Shown: piece after piece, positions 1 to 10,742 of the stretch
How positions within the stretch are numbered: the first letter of the stretch is position 1
How the letters are laid out: each line of letters starts with the position of its first letter
Assembly (NCBI GenBank): GCA_031178105.1
Contig: JAPSJX010000006.1
Span: 1 to 47,829 of the forward strand
Origin: Agrococcus sp.
GTDB taxonomy: Bacteria; Actinomycetota; Actinomycetes; Actinomycetales; Microbacteriaceae
DNA: 47,829 nucleotides
Reading direction: 5' to 3'
The notes under the pieces: generated by a model
What the model saw: only the letters and a program-made list of their open reading frames with translations
Database searches by the model: none
What the model was told of the DNA's origin: nothing
Program-made: the position numbers and the translations under genes

Positions 1-748
1 TCGCCCTGCCGCCCGCCGAGGGCGGCAGGGCGAGACGGCCGCGGAACATGCCGTCGGCGCACTGCCGGAACGAGAACGACCGCTGTGCGATCTGCTCCTC
101 CTCGCGCGGCTCGGCGCCGTCGGGGTCGAACGCCTGCAACCAGACCCTCGCGGTCGTCGCGAGCTGCTCGGGCGGGGCCGGCACCGCGTCGTCGTAGCCG
201 CGCTGGCCCGCAGGGACCTCGCCGACCGCATCGGCGACGAGCGAGGCCTCCGCGGCGAGCCGGTCGTCATCGCTGATCCGGCTGCCCGCCTCGCCGAGCC
301 GCTCGACGATGACGCGCGCCTGGTCGATCCCGATCGCGCCCGCGACGAAGGCGTCGGCGATGTGCGGGAAGCGCGGCTCGAACGGCAGGCCGGTCGGCGT
401 CAACCGCGGCGTCGCGGCGAGCGCGACCTGCACAATCGCCTTCGCGCGACCGGCGGTGACGCCGAGCTCGTGGCGCAGCGCGTCCTTGGTGCTGCGGTAC
501 CCGAACGACCGGGCGAGCGACGGGGCGTCGGCGGCCGGCGCGACCTGCTGGAGCAGTCCGGCGATGCGCACGGCGGCGCTGTCGGCGCACTTGACGAGCT
601 CGCCGACCGCGGCGAGCGCATCCCACCGCTGCGCGTCACCGAGCCCCTCGAAGGCGGAGGTGACGGCGAGCACGTGCCGCTGCAGCCCGTCGAGCGCCGC
701 GCGCAGCTCGGCCGCCTCGGCCGACCTGCCCTGCGCCTGCTGCTCCAC
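1..748 (-). CDS. DUF222 domain protein (N-terminal part of an HNH-endonuclease-type gene), truncated by window edge
   Basis: The reading frame is open from a GTG at 748 to position 1 and continues off the left edge, so only about 249 N-terminal residues are visible. The start is chosen because GGGAGG lies just upstream and the protein begins VEQQAQGRSAEAAEL. The helical stretch with GELVKCADSAAVRIAGLLQQ, SFGYRSTKDALRHELGV and FVAGAIGIDQARVIVERL is typical of DUF222, which in actinobacteria usually precedes a C-terminal HNH nuclease domain; that domain would lie outside the window. A perfect LexA-type box lies 73 nt upstream, so SOS control is likely. The biological role of this family is not established. 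Confidence 0.85.
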   Translation of the reverse strand, partial: MEQQAQGRSAEAAELRAALDGLQRHVLAVTSAFEGLGDAQRWDALAAVGELVKCADSAAVRIAGLLQQVAPAADAPSLARSFGYRSTKDALRHELGVTAGRAKAIVQVALAATPRLTPTGLPFEPRFPHIADAFVAGAIGIDQARVIVERLGEAGSRISDDDRLAAEASLVADAVGEVPAGQRGYDDAVPAPPEQLATTARVWLQAFDPDGAEPREEEQIAQRSFSFRQCADGMFRGRLALPPSAGGRA

Positions 749-820
749 CGGAGCCTCCCGGACCACCGCGTGAGACCACCGCCGTCGGTGGTGCTCGATG
801 GGTCCATCCTACCACTGACG

Positions 821-836
821 TCGAACACACGTTCGA
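821..836. promoter_or_regulatory. LexA (SOS) box
   Basis: TCGAACACACGTTCGA is a perfect 16-bp match to the actinobacterial/Gram-positive SOS consensus CGAAC-N4-GTTCG. Reading leftward it is followed 9 nt later by TAGGAT, a good -10 element, so the box covers the -35 region of the DUF222 gene promoter. Repression by LexA and induction on DNA damage is the inference. Confidence 0.85.
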
Positions 837-864
837 GACTTCGACGATATGTGGAGAACTCGCG

Positions 865-1317
865 TCAGCCTTCCAGCAGCGCGGCCAGGCGGTCGATCGA
901 CGCCGCGAGGTTCGCAGCCTGCGTGCGACGGGCCCGCGCGAGACGCCGCTCGTCGCGCAGCTCGGTCCAGTCGTAGGTGTGCGTCACCCTCGTGCCGGCG
1001 CCCTCCGGCTCCAGCTCCCAGCGCCACAGGTGCCCGATGGGCGGCGTGCCCTGCTCGGCCGGCATCCACGCGATGCGCCGGCCCTCCTCGAACTCGACGA
1101 CGTGGTTCTCGCGCACAGCGCCTTCGCCCGTGAGCGTCATCGAGAACACGTCGCCGGTGCGGCGCACCCGCTGCCCCTCTGCCGCCTCCGCGAGGTTGTC
1201 GTTGCCGTCCCACGCCGGCTGCTTCGCCGGGTCGGCGATGTGCTCGAAGATGATGTCGGCGGGCGCCGCGATCACGCGGCTCGCGTGCACGACTCGGGAC
1301 TCGTCGGTATCGCTCAT
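865..1317 (-). CDS. SRPBCC family (START-like/polyketide cyclase fold) protein
   Basis: A 150-aa protein starting at MSDTDESR; a further upstream in-frame ATG would add 30 residues of unlikely composition. The opening VVHASRVIAAPADIIFEHIADP, followed by FSMTL, VVEFEEGRRIAWMP and LWRWELEPEGAGTRVTHTYDW, is the ordinary layout of SRPBCC ligand-binding proteins. These form a helix-grip cavity for small hydrophobic ligands; the ligand cannot be predicted here. The gene is alone, divergent from the Hsp20 gene. Confidence 0.85.
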   Translation of the reverse strand: MSDTDESRVVHASRVIAAPADIIFEHIADPAKQPAWDGNDNLAEAAEGQRVRRTGDVFSMTLTGEGAVRENHVVEFEEGRRIAWMPAEQGTPPIGHLWRWELEPEGAGTRVTHTYDWTELRDERRLARARRTQAANLAASIDRLAALLEG

Positions 1318-1421
1318 GCCGTCATCCAAGCATCCGCCGCCGATTGAGTCGCCCCAGCAACCGGAGTAGACATGGGTCATCGACGGCCCCGCATCGACGG
1401 ACCGCACGGAGGGAGCTCGAC

Positions 1422-1844
1422 ATGACCGCTGAGGCCTCGCGCAAGCACCCGATCTTCCCGCCGTTCACGGAGTGGTTCGACGCGTTCGCGCTGCTCGGCG
1501 GCTGGGACGGCAAGGGCCCGCTCCCGGGCATCCGCGTCGAGGAGGTCCTGGAGAACGACGCGTTCGTGATCCATGCCGAGCTGCCCGGGCTCGACCCCGC
1601 GCGCGACATCGACGTCAAGGTCGAGCACGGCGTGCTGACGATCCACGCCGAGCGCCACCCCGACCGGCGCGAGGCGCAGCGCTCGGAGTTCCGCTACGGG
1701 GCGCTCGCGCGCGCCATCCGCCTCCCGATCGGCTCCCGCGACGACGGGATCACCGCTACCTACGCAGACGGCATGCTCACGGTCCGCGTCGCCCTCGACC
1801 CCGCGGCCGCGAAGCCACGGCACATCCCGATCGAGCGGCGCTAG
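1422..1844 (+). CDS. Hsp20/alpha-crystallin family small heat-shock protein
   Basis: A 140-aa protein with GGAGGGAG about 6 nt before the ATG. The alpha-crystallin core spans about residues 33-130: VLENDAFVIHAELPGLDP, DVKVEHGVLTIHAERH, the conserved arginine-rich FRYGALARAIRLP, and GITATYADGMLTVRVAL. The final IPIERR matches the C-terminal I-x-I/V anchoring motif of small heat-shock proteins. It acts as an ATP-independent holdase in the cytoplasm. No CIRCE or HAIR operator was seen upstream. Confidence 0.92.
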   Translation: MTAEASRKHPIFPPFTEWFDAFALLGGWDGKGPLPGIRVEEVLENDAFVIHAELPGLDPARDIDVKVEHGVLTIHAERHPDRREAQRSEFRYGALARAIRLPIGSRDDGITATYADGMLTVRVALDPAAAKPRHIPIERR

Positions 1845-1849
1845 GACGG

Positions 1850-2161
1850 ATGCGCGAGACCACCCGGACCGACGACGGCCGCTGGATCGTCGTGGATGGC
1901 AGACGCTGGCGCGCCGAGGACCCGTCGCTCCCGCCGGATGCCGCCCGACGGCTCCGCTCTCACCTCGGCCGCGCGCGATCGGCGGTGCGCCTCGCCGAGT
2001 CGGACGACGCGCGCGATGCGGCACGGGACCGGGTGCAGCTCGCGAAGGAGGGCCTCGGCGAGCGCGGCGACGCGTGGTGGGAGCTGTCGGACGCGGATCG
2101 GGCCGCCCGCGCGACGGACCGGCTCGCGAGCCTCGACGAGCTGGCACCGCCCGCGCACTGA
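1850..2161 (+). CDS. small conserved hypothetical protein, charged helical
   Basis: 103 aa, starting 5 nt after the Hsp20 stop, so probably co-transcribed with it. The N-terminus (DDGRWIVVDGRRWRAEDPSLP) forms a short beta-like segment, followed by an Arg/Ala/Glu-rich helical region with RSAVRLAESDDARDAARDRVQLAKEGLGERG and WWELSDADRAARAT. Proteins of this type are common next to stress genes in Microbacteriaceae, but I do not know a function. No membrane segment or cysteine pair is present. Confidence 0.75.
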   Translation: MRETTRTDDGRWIVVDGRRWRAEDPSLPPDAARRLRSHLGRARSAVRLAESDDARDAARDRVQLAKEGLGERGDAWWELSDADRAARATDRLASLDELAPPAH

Positions 2162-2191
2162 GTCGCCACCGGTGCGCAGCGAGGAGACGCC

Positions 2192-2779
2192 ATGGCTGAG
2201 CTGGCAGTGCACCCCGCCACGCACGAGCGCTTCGACGACCTGAGGATCGTGATCGGGCCGAAGCGAACGGACGCATCCGTGTGCTGGTGCCCGAGCCACC
2301 GGGTCGACGCGAAGACGAACGCCGCCCTGCAGGGCCCTGAGCGCGGCGCGCACATGGAGGCGCTCACGCGCAGGCGCATCGCGCCGGGCGTGCTCGCCTA
2401 CGACGGCGACGAGGTCGTCGGATGGGCCGCGGTCGCGCCGCGCTCCGAGCTGCCGTTCCAGCGCTCGAGGAAGATCCCGCACGTCGACGACCAGCCGGTG
2501 TGGTCGATCTGGTGCATCAGGGTGCGGCCCGGACACCGCGGCCAGGGGATCTCGCACGCACTGCTCGCCGGCGCCGTCGACTACGCCGCCTCGCAGGGAG
2601 CCCCCGCGGTCGAGGGCTACCCCGTCGACAACGGGGCGGCCCGCGTCGACCTCACGATGGCGTACGTCGGCACCAGGCGGCTCTTCGAGCGCGCGGGCTT
2701 CACGCTCGCCGCCACCACCGACGCCGTCTCCGGTGGCTTCCCGCGCGTGGTGATGCGCAAGCAGCTCACGGCGCCGTGA
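2192..2779 (+). CDS. GNAT family N-acetyltransferase
   Basis: 195 aa with GAGGAG shortly before the ATG. The acetyl-CoA binding motif A is clear: VWSIWCIRVRPGHRGQGISH at about residues 102-122, carrying the R-x-x-G-x-G/A signature. FERAGF at about 167-172 is the usual motif-B end. A CWCPSH segment near residue 31 is typical of one actinobacterial GNAT subgroup. Substrate unknown. The stop codon lies inside a 16-bp palindrome that recurs at 26943. Confidence 0.9.
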   Translation: MAELAVHPATHERFDDLRIVIGPKRTDASVCWCPSHRVDAKTNAALQGPERGAHMEALTRRRIAPGVLAYDGDEVVGWAAVAPRSELPFQRSRKIPHVDDQPVWSIWCIRVRPGHRGQGISHALLAGAVDYAASQGAPAVEGYPVDNGAARVDLTMAYVGTRRLFERAGFTLAATTDAVSGGFPRVVMRKQLTAP

Positions 2780-2799
2780 GGGGCGCGCCGCTCGGCGCG
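2765..2799 (+). terminator. tandem hairpins at the end of the GNAT gene
   Basis: CTCACGGCGCCGTGAG (2765-2780) is a perfect palindrome spanning the GNAT stop codon. It is followed at once by CGCGCC-GCTC-GGCGCG (2784-2799), a 6-bp stem with a 4-nt loop. There is no T-run, as is usual in high-GC actinobacteria. It lies between convergent genes, so it may serve both. Confidence 0.45.
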
Positions 2800-2862
2800 T
2801 CAGGTAGCGCGTGACCGGCGCCCGCCCCGCTGCACAGTGGTGCGGATGCGCAGATGGCGGCG

Positions 2863-3069
2863 TCAGGGATGCTTCTTGAGGGCCGACTCCTTGTGCGCCG
2901 CCTTCGCGCCGCTCTTCGACGACTCGACGATGTAGTACGGGTCGTCGTCGGAGGCGCGGAACTGCTGGCCGTCGAACTGGAAGCCCTTGACCCGCTTCTC
3001 CTGCACCGTGCCGTGCGTCTCGCCCTGGCTCGTGTTCCAGCTGACCTCGTCGCCGTTGCTGAACGCCAT
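2863..3069 (-). CDS. DUF2945 (HVA1/Tudor-like) small protein
   Basis: 68 aa. The sequence FSNGDEVSWNTSQGETHGTV, then KGFQFDGQQFRASDDDPYYIVES and a C-terminal lysine-rich AAHKESALKKHP, is the characteristic pattern of DUF2945, also called the hypervirulence-associated TUDOR domain. Family members are small single-domain proteins of 60-75 aa with no established biochemical role. GGGAGCGGGC precedes the ATG. Confidence 0.88.
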   Translation of the reverse strand: MAFSNGDEVSWNTSQGETHGTVQEKRVKGFQFDGQQFRASDDDPYYIVESSKSGAKAAHKESALKKHP

Positions 3070-3143
3070 GCGCCCGCTCCCCTCGCTGGTGGTGGTCGTG
3101 GCACAGTATGCCCGCCGGGTGCGTGGAGGCGTAGGGTCCGTGC

Positions 3144-3692
3144 ATGGGTCGGCAGATGTTCGTGGCGGTCGTGCCGCCGGACGACGTGCGCGAGGACCTC
3201 GCGGCCTTCCTCGAGCCGCGCGATGGCCTGCGGTGGACGCCGGCCGACCGCCTGCACCTCACGCTCGCGTTCCTGCCGGACGTGCCGGACCGCATCCTCG
3301 AGCCGCTCGACGAGCGCCTGCGGGTCGCCGTCGCCGACCTCGCGCCGTTCCCCTGTCGCGTGGCGGGCGCCGGCGCCTTCCCGCATCCGGATCGGCCGGC
3401 GGTGCTGTGGCTCGGCGTCGACCGCGGCCACGCCGAGCTCGAGCACCTGGCGCGGCGCGTGCGCGGCGCCGCGAACGCGGTGGGCGCCGCCCCCGACGGG
3501 CAGCGCTTCGTGCCGCACATCACGCTCGCGCGGCCGCCGCGGCAGCGGAGCGCCGTGCGATGGCTCCGCGTGCTCGACGGCTACGGCTCACGCATCTGGA
3601 CCGTGGACGAGGTGTCGGTCATCGAGTCGCAGCTGCAGGGGCGCGGACGGCCGCGGCACGTCGAGGTGGCGGTGCTGCCGCTCGCCGGGTGA
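3144..3692 (+). CDS. thpR: RNA 2',3'-cyclic phosphodiesterase (2H/LigT family)
   Basis: 182 aa. It contains the two H-x-T/S-x motifs of the 2H phosphoesterase fold: HLTL at about residue 38 and HITL at about 130, each supplying a catalytic histidine. The spacing and total length match ThpR/LigT, which opens 2',3'-cyclic phosphates on RNA ends. TAGGGT at 3132-3137 lies 6 nt before the ATG and there is no obvious Shine-Dalgarno, so the mRNA may be leaderless. Confidence 0.9.
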   Translation: MGRQMFVAVVPPDDVREDLAAFLEPRDGLRWTPADRLHLTLAFLPDVPDRILEPLDERLRVAVADLAPFPCRVAGAGAFPHPDRPAVLWLGVDRGHAELEHLARRVRGAANAVGAAPDGQRFVPHITLARPPRQRSAVRWLRVLDGYGSRIWTVDEVSVIESQLQGRGRPRHVEVAVLPLAG

Positions 3693-3857
3693 CCGCTGGA
3701 GCGGCCGCCGTGAGCGCCACGTCGACCCGCGTGCTTCCTGCCTCCGACATTGCAGGCTCTGCGCCGGGCAGACGCGATAGTCGCGCCCGCTCGCCGCTGA
3801 GCCTGCGATAACGGAAGGGACCTGGTGGGAGCGTGCAGGCGTGGCCAGGATGGGCGC

Positions 3858-4187
3858 ATGGATCACTACCTGATCTCGTTCCCGAGCGCGACGATGCAGC
3901 TCACCGATGACGAGTTGCCGGAGGTCGTGCGCGCGTCGCACGAGGTGATCGAGGAGGCGAAGGCGGCGGGCGTCTACGTCTTCGGCGGGGGCATCGACGA
4001 GAGCGTCGCGCCAGTGCTCGTCCATGCCGACGGGACGATCACCGAGGAGACATCGCATCTGGACGGCGGGTTCTGCGTGCTGAGGCTCGCGTCGCGCGCG
4101 GAGGCGGAGCAGTGGGCGGCGAGGATCGCGGCCGGATGCCGCACGCCGCAGGAGCTGCGGATGTTCGGGTACGACCCAGCCTCCTGA
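3858..4187 (+). CDS. YCII-related domain protein
   Basis: 109 aa starting MDHYLISF; an upstream in-frame ATG is not needed for the domain. The pattern YLISFPS, HEVIEEAKAAGVYVFGGGI, HLDGGFCVLRLASRAEAEQWAARIAAGC is the ferredoxin-like fold of YCII/DGPF proteins. Many are found next to sigma factors, but here the gene is solitary. The usual catalytic-like His-Asp pair of YciI is not obvious, so I assign no enzyme activity. CAGGAT lies 6 nt before the ATG. Confidence 0.82.
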   Translation: MDHYLISFPSATMQLTDDELPEVVRASHEVIEEAKAAGVYVFGGGIDESVAPVLVHADGTITEETSHLDGGFCVLRLASRAEAEQWAARIAAGCRTPQELRMFGYDPAS

Positions 4188-4215
4188 CGCATACCCGCCG
4201 TGAGGCGGCCACCTC

Positions 4216-4536
4216 CTAGGCGTCCTCCACGCGGAAGTGGCGCACGCGCTCATCCCGCTCGAGCAGGTACGCGTCGTCCTCCGGGTAGTAGACAGCGCGT
4301 TCGAGGTCCTGCCCGGCGAACGCCTCGATGGCCGCGAGCGACACCCAGCGGGAGATCGTCGAGATCTCGGTGCGCTCGTCCCCGAGGTCGCGCGTGACGA
4401 TCCAGGCGTCGAGGTTGCCGGGCGTCTCGCGGTACTGCTCGACGCCGGTCCGGCGCACGTAGTCGACGTAGGCGTCGCGGTCGGTCGACCGGATGACGCC
4501 GGTCCAGATGCGCACGACCGCTCCCTGCTCGCTCAT
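4216..4536 (-). CDS. antibiotic biosynthesis monooxygenase (ABM)-like ferredoxin-fold protein
   Basis: 106 aa starting MSEQGAVVRIWTGVI. The RIWTG(V/R)I opening, YVDYVRRTGVEQYRETPGN, and ISRWVSLAAIEAFAGQDLERAVYYPEDDAYLLE are typical of the small ABM-fold proteins annotated as antibiotic biosynthesis monooxygenases. FAGQD and YYPEDD are recurring motifs in this subgroup. No cofactor site is visible and the reaction is unknown. Confidence 0.8.
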   Translation of the reverse strand: MSEQGAVVRIWTGVIRSTDRDAYVDYVRRTGVEQYRETPGNLDAWIVTRDLGDERTEISTISRWVSLAAIEAFAGQDLERAVYYPEDDAYLLERDERVRHFRVEDA

Positions 4537-4620
4537 GCCTCGGACGCTACTCCTCGCGCGCCCGGCACGGCAGGCCTCGGCACCCGGCTCCCCTTGCGGC
4601 GCGTGTGGGAGCATCCGCCC

Positions 4621-4767
4621 ATGGACCCCATCGTCATCCTCTGGATCGTGGTCATCGTCGTCGTCATCGCTGCCGTCGCCGCGCTCATCGTCGCCATGGC
4701 GCGAGGCGTGTGGAAGCGCCCTGACTCCGCCGACGAGCGGACGCCGGAGGACGACGACGTGCCGTGA
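4621..4767 (+). CDS. small single-pass membrane protein
   Basis: 48 aa: a very hydrophobic helix from residue 4 to about 28 (IVILWIVVIVVVIAAVAALI), then a basic WKR and an acidic tail (DERTPEDDDVP). The topology is N-out, C-in by the positive-inside rule. It ends at 4767, directly abutting the convergent ABC-F gene stop at 4768. Function unknown; such proteins are often unannotated. Confidence 0.65.
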   Translation: MDPIVILWIVVIVVVIAAVAALIVAMARGVWKRPDSADERTPEDDDVP

Positions 4768-6432
<1,665 letters not shown>

Positions 6433-6635
6433 CCGACCATCCTCTCAGGAGCGCCGATGAGGACGACATCGCCGTCATCGTCGACGAGCTCGACGCCTGC
6501 GCCACCCATCGGGTCGGGAGCCGGTCGTACCGCTTCCCCATCGATCCGCCCCTCGGCCGCGCTAGCGTGGAGGATGGTCCTCTGCCGCCCGGCCGCACCT
6601 GCGGTGCCGATCCGTCGGCCCTCCGGAGGTGCTCG

Positions 6636-6974
6636 GTGACGACCTCCCGCGCCGACGACCTGGTGCAACGACGCCGGGAGGCAGCCGCGCAGCTCGAGGA
6701 CGCGATGCGCGAGCTCGCCGAGCTGCGGCGCCTGCGCGAGGTCCAGTACGACGACGACGAGCACGATCCCGACGGCGTCTCACTCTCATCGGAGTGGTCG
6801 CGGCTCGAGGGCCTGAAGCAGACGAGGCTCGACGCGCTCGCCGCTATCGATGCTGCGGCCGCGCGCTTCGAGCGCGGCGAGGACGGGATCTGCAGCGTCT
6901 GCGGTCAGCCGATCGCACCAGCGCGACTCGAGGCACGGCCGGAGGCGACCACATGCATCCGCTGCGCTCGCTGA
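6636..6974 (+). CDS. DksA/TraR-type C4 zinc-finger protein
   Basis: 112 aa from a GTG preceded by GGAGGT at 6624-6629. Residues 1-85 form an Arg/Glu-rich coiled coil (AAAQLEDAMRELAELRRL), and the C-terminus carries CSVCG...CIRC, the four-cysteine zinc finger of the TraR/DksA superfamily. DksA-like proteins enter the RNA polymerase secondary channel. The acidic DXXDXA tip of true DksA is not seen, so a regulatory role on polymerase is only inferred. Confidence 0.82.
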   Translation: MTTSRADDLVQRRREAAAQLEDAMRELAELRRLREVQYDDDEHDPDGVSLSSEWSRLEGLKQTRLDALAAIDAAAARFERGEDGICSVCGQPIAPARLEARPEATTCIRCAR

Positions 6975-7040
6975 GCCGCCGTCCACGCGGTGCGCGGAGC
7001 AGCCGGGCAGCGGCTGGCGCGAGCCTGCGGTGCGCTGCTC

Positions 7041-7283
7041 TTAGTGCGTGCGCGCCCACGAGCCCTGGATGAGCTGGAACTCGACCCATCCACCGCCCTT
7101 CGCCTTCCCCGGCAGGCGCACGGAGCTCAGCACCCTCCCCGCTCGCACGAGCGCCGTGTGCACCTCGCGACGGGCCGCCCACCGGCGCAGGTCGAGCGGA
7201 TCCGGCCCGCACACTCGCAGCTCCTCGAGGATCTGGGCGATGTCGGCGGAGGAGTAGATGGCGTGCTGCGTCGGGTGGCCCAT
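7041..7283 (-). CDS. hypothetical protein, 80 aa
   Basis: Starts [21 protein letters not shown] helix-rich first half ([21 protein letters not shown]) is followed by a basic segment and a beta-like ending [19 protein letters not shown] do not recognise the family. The balanced composition and codon use suggest a real gene. It stands alone between the zinc-finger gene and the UvrA-like gene. Confidence 0.6.
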   Translation of the reverse strand: MGHPTQHAIYSSADIAQILEELRVCGPDPLDLRRWAARREVHTALVRAGRVLSSVRLPGKAKGGGWVEFQLIQGSWARTH

Positions 7284-7373
7284 GACCGGAGCGTATGCCC
7301 GCGCACGTCCGCCACGCGTGGCGACGCGACAAGCTCGCTCGTCCGACTCGCGAGACGCGACCTGTCGAGCGGG

Positions 7374-9971
7374 TCAGACGGAGGGCGACCGGCGGCGCAG
7401 CGCCGCCGCCAGGTACGGCGCCGTCGCGCTCGACCGGCTCGCGGCGACGTGCTCGGGCGTCCCCGCTGCGACGACCCGGCCGCCTGCATCCCCGGCGCCC
7501 GGGCCCAGGTCGACGACCCAGTCGGCCTCCGCCACGATGCGCATGTCGTGCTCCACCATGATGACCGTGCTGCCGCCGTCGACGAGGTGGTGCAGGTGAG
7601 CGAGCAGTCGGTCGGCATCTGCGGGATGCAGCCCCGACGTGGGCTCGTCGAGCAGGTAGAGGGTGTCGCCCCGCTGACCGCGCCGGAGCTCTGACGCGAG
7701 CTTCACCCGCTGCGCCTCGCCGCCCGAGAGCTGGGTGGCCGGCTGGCCGAGGGCGACATAGCCGAGGCCGACGTCGAGCAGGGCGTCGAGATGGCGGTGC
7801 ACCTCGTCGTCGGAGCTCCACGCCCGAGCGTCGCTGACGCTCATGGCGAGCACGTCGGCCACCGTGCTGCCGTGCAGCTCGATCTCGAGCGTCTCGGGGT
7901 TGTAGCGGCTGCCGCCGCACGTCGCACATGGCGCGTGCACCGTCGGGAGGAAGAGCAGCTCGACCGCCATCGTCCCCTCGCCCTTGCATGTCGGGCACCG
8001 CCCTGCAGGCAGGTTGAAGGAGAAGCGGCTCGCGCTGTACCGACGACGACGCGCCTCCGCCGTCGCCGCGAAGAGCGTCCGGATGCGATCGAACACGCCC
8101 GTGTAGGTCGCGACGTTCGACCGCGACGTCCGGCCGATCGGCTTCTGGCTCACCTGGACGATGCGGCGCAGCCTGCCGGCCGGCCCGTGCGCGCGGCCGG
8201 TCGTCTCCTCCTCCGCCCCCTGCGCCAGCGGATCCTCGACGGCCGCAGGCGCCTCGTCCGCATCGGACGCACGCTCGTCGACCTCGGTCGACAGGCTCGC
8301 GCGCAGCAGGTCGGGCAGCGCCTGCACGACGAGCGAGGACTTGCCCGAGCCGGAGACACCGGTGACCGCCGTCAGCGCCCCGAGCGGGAACGCGACCGAG
8401 AGGTCGCGCACGTTGTGCCGGGAGACGCCCTCCAGCTCGAGCTGCTCGACGCCCGGTCTGCGCTCGCTCGCGACCCGCTCGATCTGCGGGTGCTCGAACA
8501 GGTAGCGGCGGGTGACGGACTCGCTCGCATCCCGCAGCCCCGCGAGGGGACCCGAGTAGATGACCGTCCCTCCCTCGGCGCCGGCGCCCGGCCCGATGTC
8601 GACGATCCAGTCGGCGTTCCGGATGACGTCGAGCGCATGCTCGACGAAGTACACGGTGTTGCCGCTGTCGCGGAGCGTCGCCAGGATGCGCAGGAGCGAC
8701 TCGGTGTCAGCCGGGTGCAGGCCCGCCGACGGCTCGTCGAGCACGAAGACGACGCCGAACAGCTGCGACAGCACCTGGGTCGCGAGCCGCATGCGCTGCA
8801 GCTCCCCGGACGAGAGCGACGACGTCGTTCGATCGAGCGAGAGCGATCCCAGCCCCAGGTCGATGATCGGTGACAGCCGAGCGAGCAGATCCGTGACGAG
8901 GCGGCGCGCCGCGAGCAGCTGCTCGGGATGGGCGTCGCGGGATGCGGATGTCGGCGACCCCGTCGACCGAGGCCGCCAGTCGGGCTCGAGCACGGCGCCG
9001 AGCACGCGTACGACATCGTCGAGCGGCATCGCGGCGAGCTCCATGATGTCGACGCCCTCGAACGTCACCGCCAGTGCCTCGGGCTTCAGGCGCCTGCCTC
9101 CGCACCGAGGGCACGCGGCGCTCACCATGAACGATGCTGCGCGCTCGCGCATCCTCGCGCTCTTCGAGCCCGCGAAGGTGTTCAGCACGAAGCTCCGCAC
9201 ACCCTGGAAGGTGCTCATGTACCGGGGCTCGACGCCTGCCGCGACGGCCTCGCGCACGGCCGCCGGCTCGCGGTCTGTGAAGACCGGCACCTGCGGCGAC
9301 TCGTCGGTGAAGAGCACCCAGTCGCGCTGCTCCCGAGGCAGGTCGCGCCACGGGACGTCGATGTCGTAGCCGAGCGAGATGAGGCTGTCGCGCAGCTGCT
9401 TGCCGTGCCACGCCGTGGGCCACGCCGCGAGCGCCCCCTCGCGGATCGTCAGCGACGCGTCGGGCACCATCAGGTGCTCGGGCACGTCATGGACGCGGCC
9501 GAGCCCGTGGCAGGTCGGGCAGGCGCCCTGGACGGTGTTGGTGGAGAAGTCCTCGGCCAGGAGCATCGGCGCATCCTGCGGGTAGGTGCCCACCCGCGAG
9601 TACAGCATGCGCAGGACGTTCGCGATGCTCGTCGCGCTGCCGACGGTCGAACGGGCAGACCCGCCGGAGCGCTGCTGCGGCAGGGCGACCGCAGGCGGGA
9701 GCCCTTCGATCGCATCGACATCAGGACTGCCGACCTGGCTCATGAGCCGGCGCGCGTAGGGCGCGACCGACTCGAAGTAGCGGCGCTGGGATTCTGCGTA
9801 GATCGTGCCGAACGCGAGCGAGCTCTTGCCGGAGCCGGAGATCCCGGTGAACGCGACCAGCGCGTCACGTGGGATGTCGAGGTCGACGCTGCGCAGGTTG
9901 TGCTCGCGGGCGCCGCGGACCCGGACACGCCCGAGCCCGGAGTCGTGCGGCGAGCGCTCAGGTGCATCCAT
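7374..9971 (-). CDS. UvrA-like ABC ATPase, short form (UvrA2/drug-resistance type)
   Basis: 865 aa, about 100 residues shorter than canonical UvrA. It has both ATPase sites (GISGSGKSS near 42-50 and GVSGSGKSS in the second half), signatures [12 protein letters not shown] and [15 protein letters not shown], and zinc-binding pairs [25 protein letters not shown] and CATCGGSRY. The shortened N-terminal half suggests that the UvrB-binding region is reduced, as in UvrA2-class proteins linked to drug or DNA-intercalator tolerance. No LexA box was seen upstream. It may act without UvrB/UvrC; that is inference. Confidence 0.88.
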   Translation of the reverse strand: MDAPERSPHDSGLGRVRVRGAREHNLRSVDLDIPRDALVAFTGISGSGKSSLAFGTIYAESQRRYFESVAPYARRLMSQVGSPDVDAIEGLPPAVALPQQRSGGSARSTVGSATSIANVLRMLYSRVGTYPQDAPMLLAEDFSTNTVQGACPTCHGLGRVHDVPEHLMVPDASLTIREGALAAWPTAWHGKQLRDSLISLGYDIDVPWRDLPREQRDWVLFTDESPQVPVFTDREPAAVREAVAAGVEPRYMSTFQGVRSFVLNTFAGSKSARMRERAASFMVSAACPRCGGRRLKPEALAVTFEGVDIMELAAMPLDDVVRVLGAVLEPDWRPRSTGSPTSASRDAHPEQLLAARRLVTDLLARLSPIIDLGLGSLSLDRTTSSLSSGELQRMRLATQVLSQLFGVVFVLDEPSAGLHPADTESLLRILATLRDSGNTVYFVEHALDVIRNADWIVDIGPGAGAEGGTVIYSGPLAGLRDASESVTRRYLFEHPQIERVASERRPGVEQLELEGVSRHNVRDLSVAFPLGALTAVTGVSGSGKSSLVVQALPDLLRASLSTEVDERASDADEAPAAVEDPLAQGAEEETTGRAHGPAGRLRRIVQVSQKPIGRTSRSNVATYTGVFDRIRTLFAATAEARRRRYSASRFSFNLPAGRCPTCKGEGTMAVELLFLPTVHAPCATCGGSRYNPETLEIELHGSTVADVLAMSVSDARAWSSDDEVHRHLDALLDVGLGYVALGQPATQLSGGEAQRVKLASELRRGQRGDTLYLLDEPTSGLHPADADRLLAHLHHLVDGGSTVIMVEHDMRIVAEADWVVDLGPGAGDAGGRVVAAGTPEHVAASRSSATAPYLAAALRRRSPSV

Positions 9972-10016
9972 GTGCGCCAGTGTCTCGCGTGCCCGCTGAG
10001 CCCGAGCGCTGACCGC

Positions 10017-10742
10017 TCAGGGCAGCGACCGTCGGAGGGCGGCGAGGCGCTCCAGCGCACGGTCGATCGAGGCGCGGTCGGTGCCGCGCACGACGATGTT
10101 CGTGCCGTAGCCGGATCCGTCCCGGAACGGGTACGACCCGATGCTGAGCTGCGGCATCTCGGCGGCGAGGTCGCGCAGCGGCGCGGCGATGCGCCCCTCG
10201 CCCACCTCGAAGCGCAACTCGCCGGAGAGCAGGGGTCGCCCCGCTTCGAGGCCAGGCAGCAGCGCGTCGAGCATGGCGACGAAGATCGAGGGGACGCCGG
10301 CCATGACGTGCACGTTCTCGACGCTGAACCCGGGAGCACCGCTGATGCGGTTGTCGATGAGGTCGGCGCCGTGCGGGATGCGCGCCATGCGCAGGTGCTC
10401 GGGCGTCAGCGTGCGGTCGCGCCCGACCGCGGCCTGCAGGAGGGCACGGGCGTCGTCGCGCACGTCGATGCCGACGCCGAACGCCGCGGCGATCGCATCC
10501 GCCGTGATGTCGTCATGCGTCGGGCCGATCCCACCGGAGGTGAACACGTGCGTGTGCCTCGCGCGGAGCGCGTTCAGGGCCTCGACGATCACGGCGTGGT
10601 CGTCCGGCACGACGCGGATCTCGCGCAGGTGGATCCCGAGCGGCTCGAGCCGCCCTGCGAGGTGGTGCGCGTTCGCCTCTCGCGTGCGGCCCGAGAGGAT
10701 CTCGTCGCCGATCACGAGCATCGCGGCCGTCGGGTTCGTCAT
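10017..10742 (-). CDS. CinA-type molybdopterin-binding (MoaB/Mog fold) domain protein
   Basis: 241 aa starting MTNPTAAMLVIGDEILSGRT. VIGDEILSG, RVVPDD, FTSGGIGPTHDDITADAIA and GAPGFSVENVHVMAGVPSIF are the hallmark motifs of the CinA N-terminal domain, which acts on ADP-ribose/nucleotide-type substrates in some bacteria. The C-terminal nicotinamide-nucleotide amidase domain of full CinA is absent. It is 36 nt downstream of the UvrA-like gene's start region in the same direction, but separate. Confidence 0.87.
   Translation of the reverse strand: MTNPTAAMLVIGDEILSGRTREANAHHLAGRLEPLGIHLREIRVVPDDHAVIVEALNALRARHTHVFTSGGIGPTHDDITADAIAAAFGVGIDVRDDARALLQAAVGRDRTLTPEHLRMARIPHGADLIDNRISGAPGFSVENVHVMAGVPSIFVAMLDALLPGLEAGRPLLSGELRFEVGEGRIAAPLRDLAAEMPQLSIGSYPFRDGSGYGTNIVVRGTDRASIDRALERLAALRRSLP

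Noticed and set aside
1-33. Perfect 14-bp inverted repeat resembling a terminator at the left edge
   Set aside because: It lies inside the open DUF222 reading frame (RLALPPSAGGRA), so it is a coding-sequence palindrome; the gene does not end here.
3765-3785. CGCGATAGTCGCG dyad upstream of the YCII gene
   Set aside because: Short, with a 3-nt centre, far from a recognisable promoter; expected by chance in GC-rich DNA.
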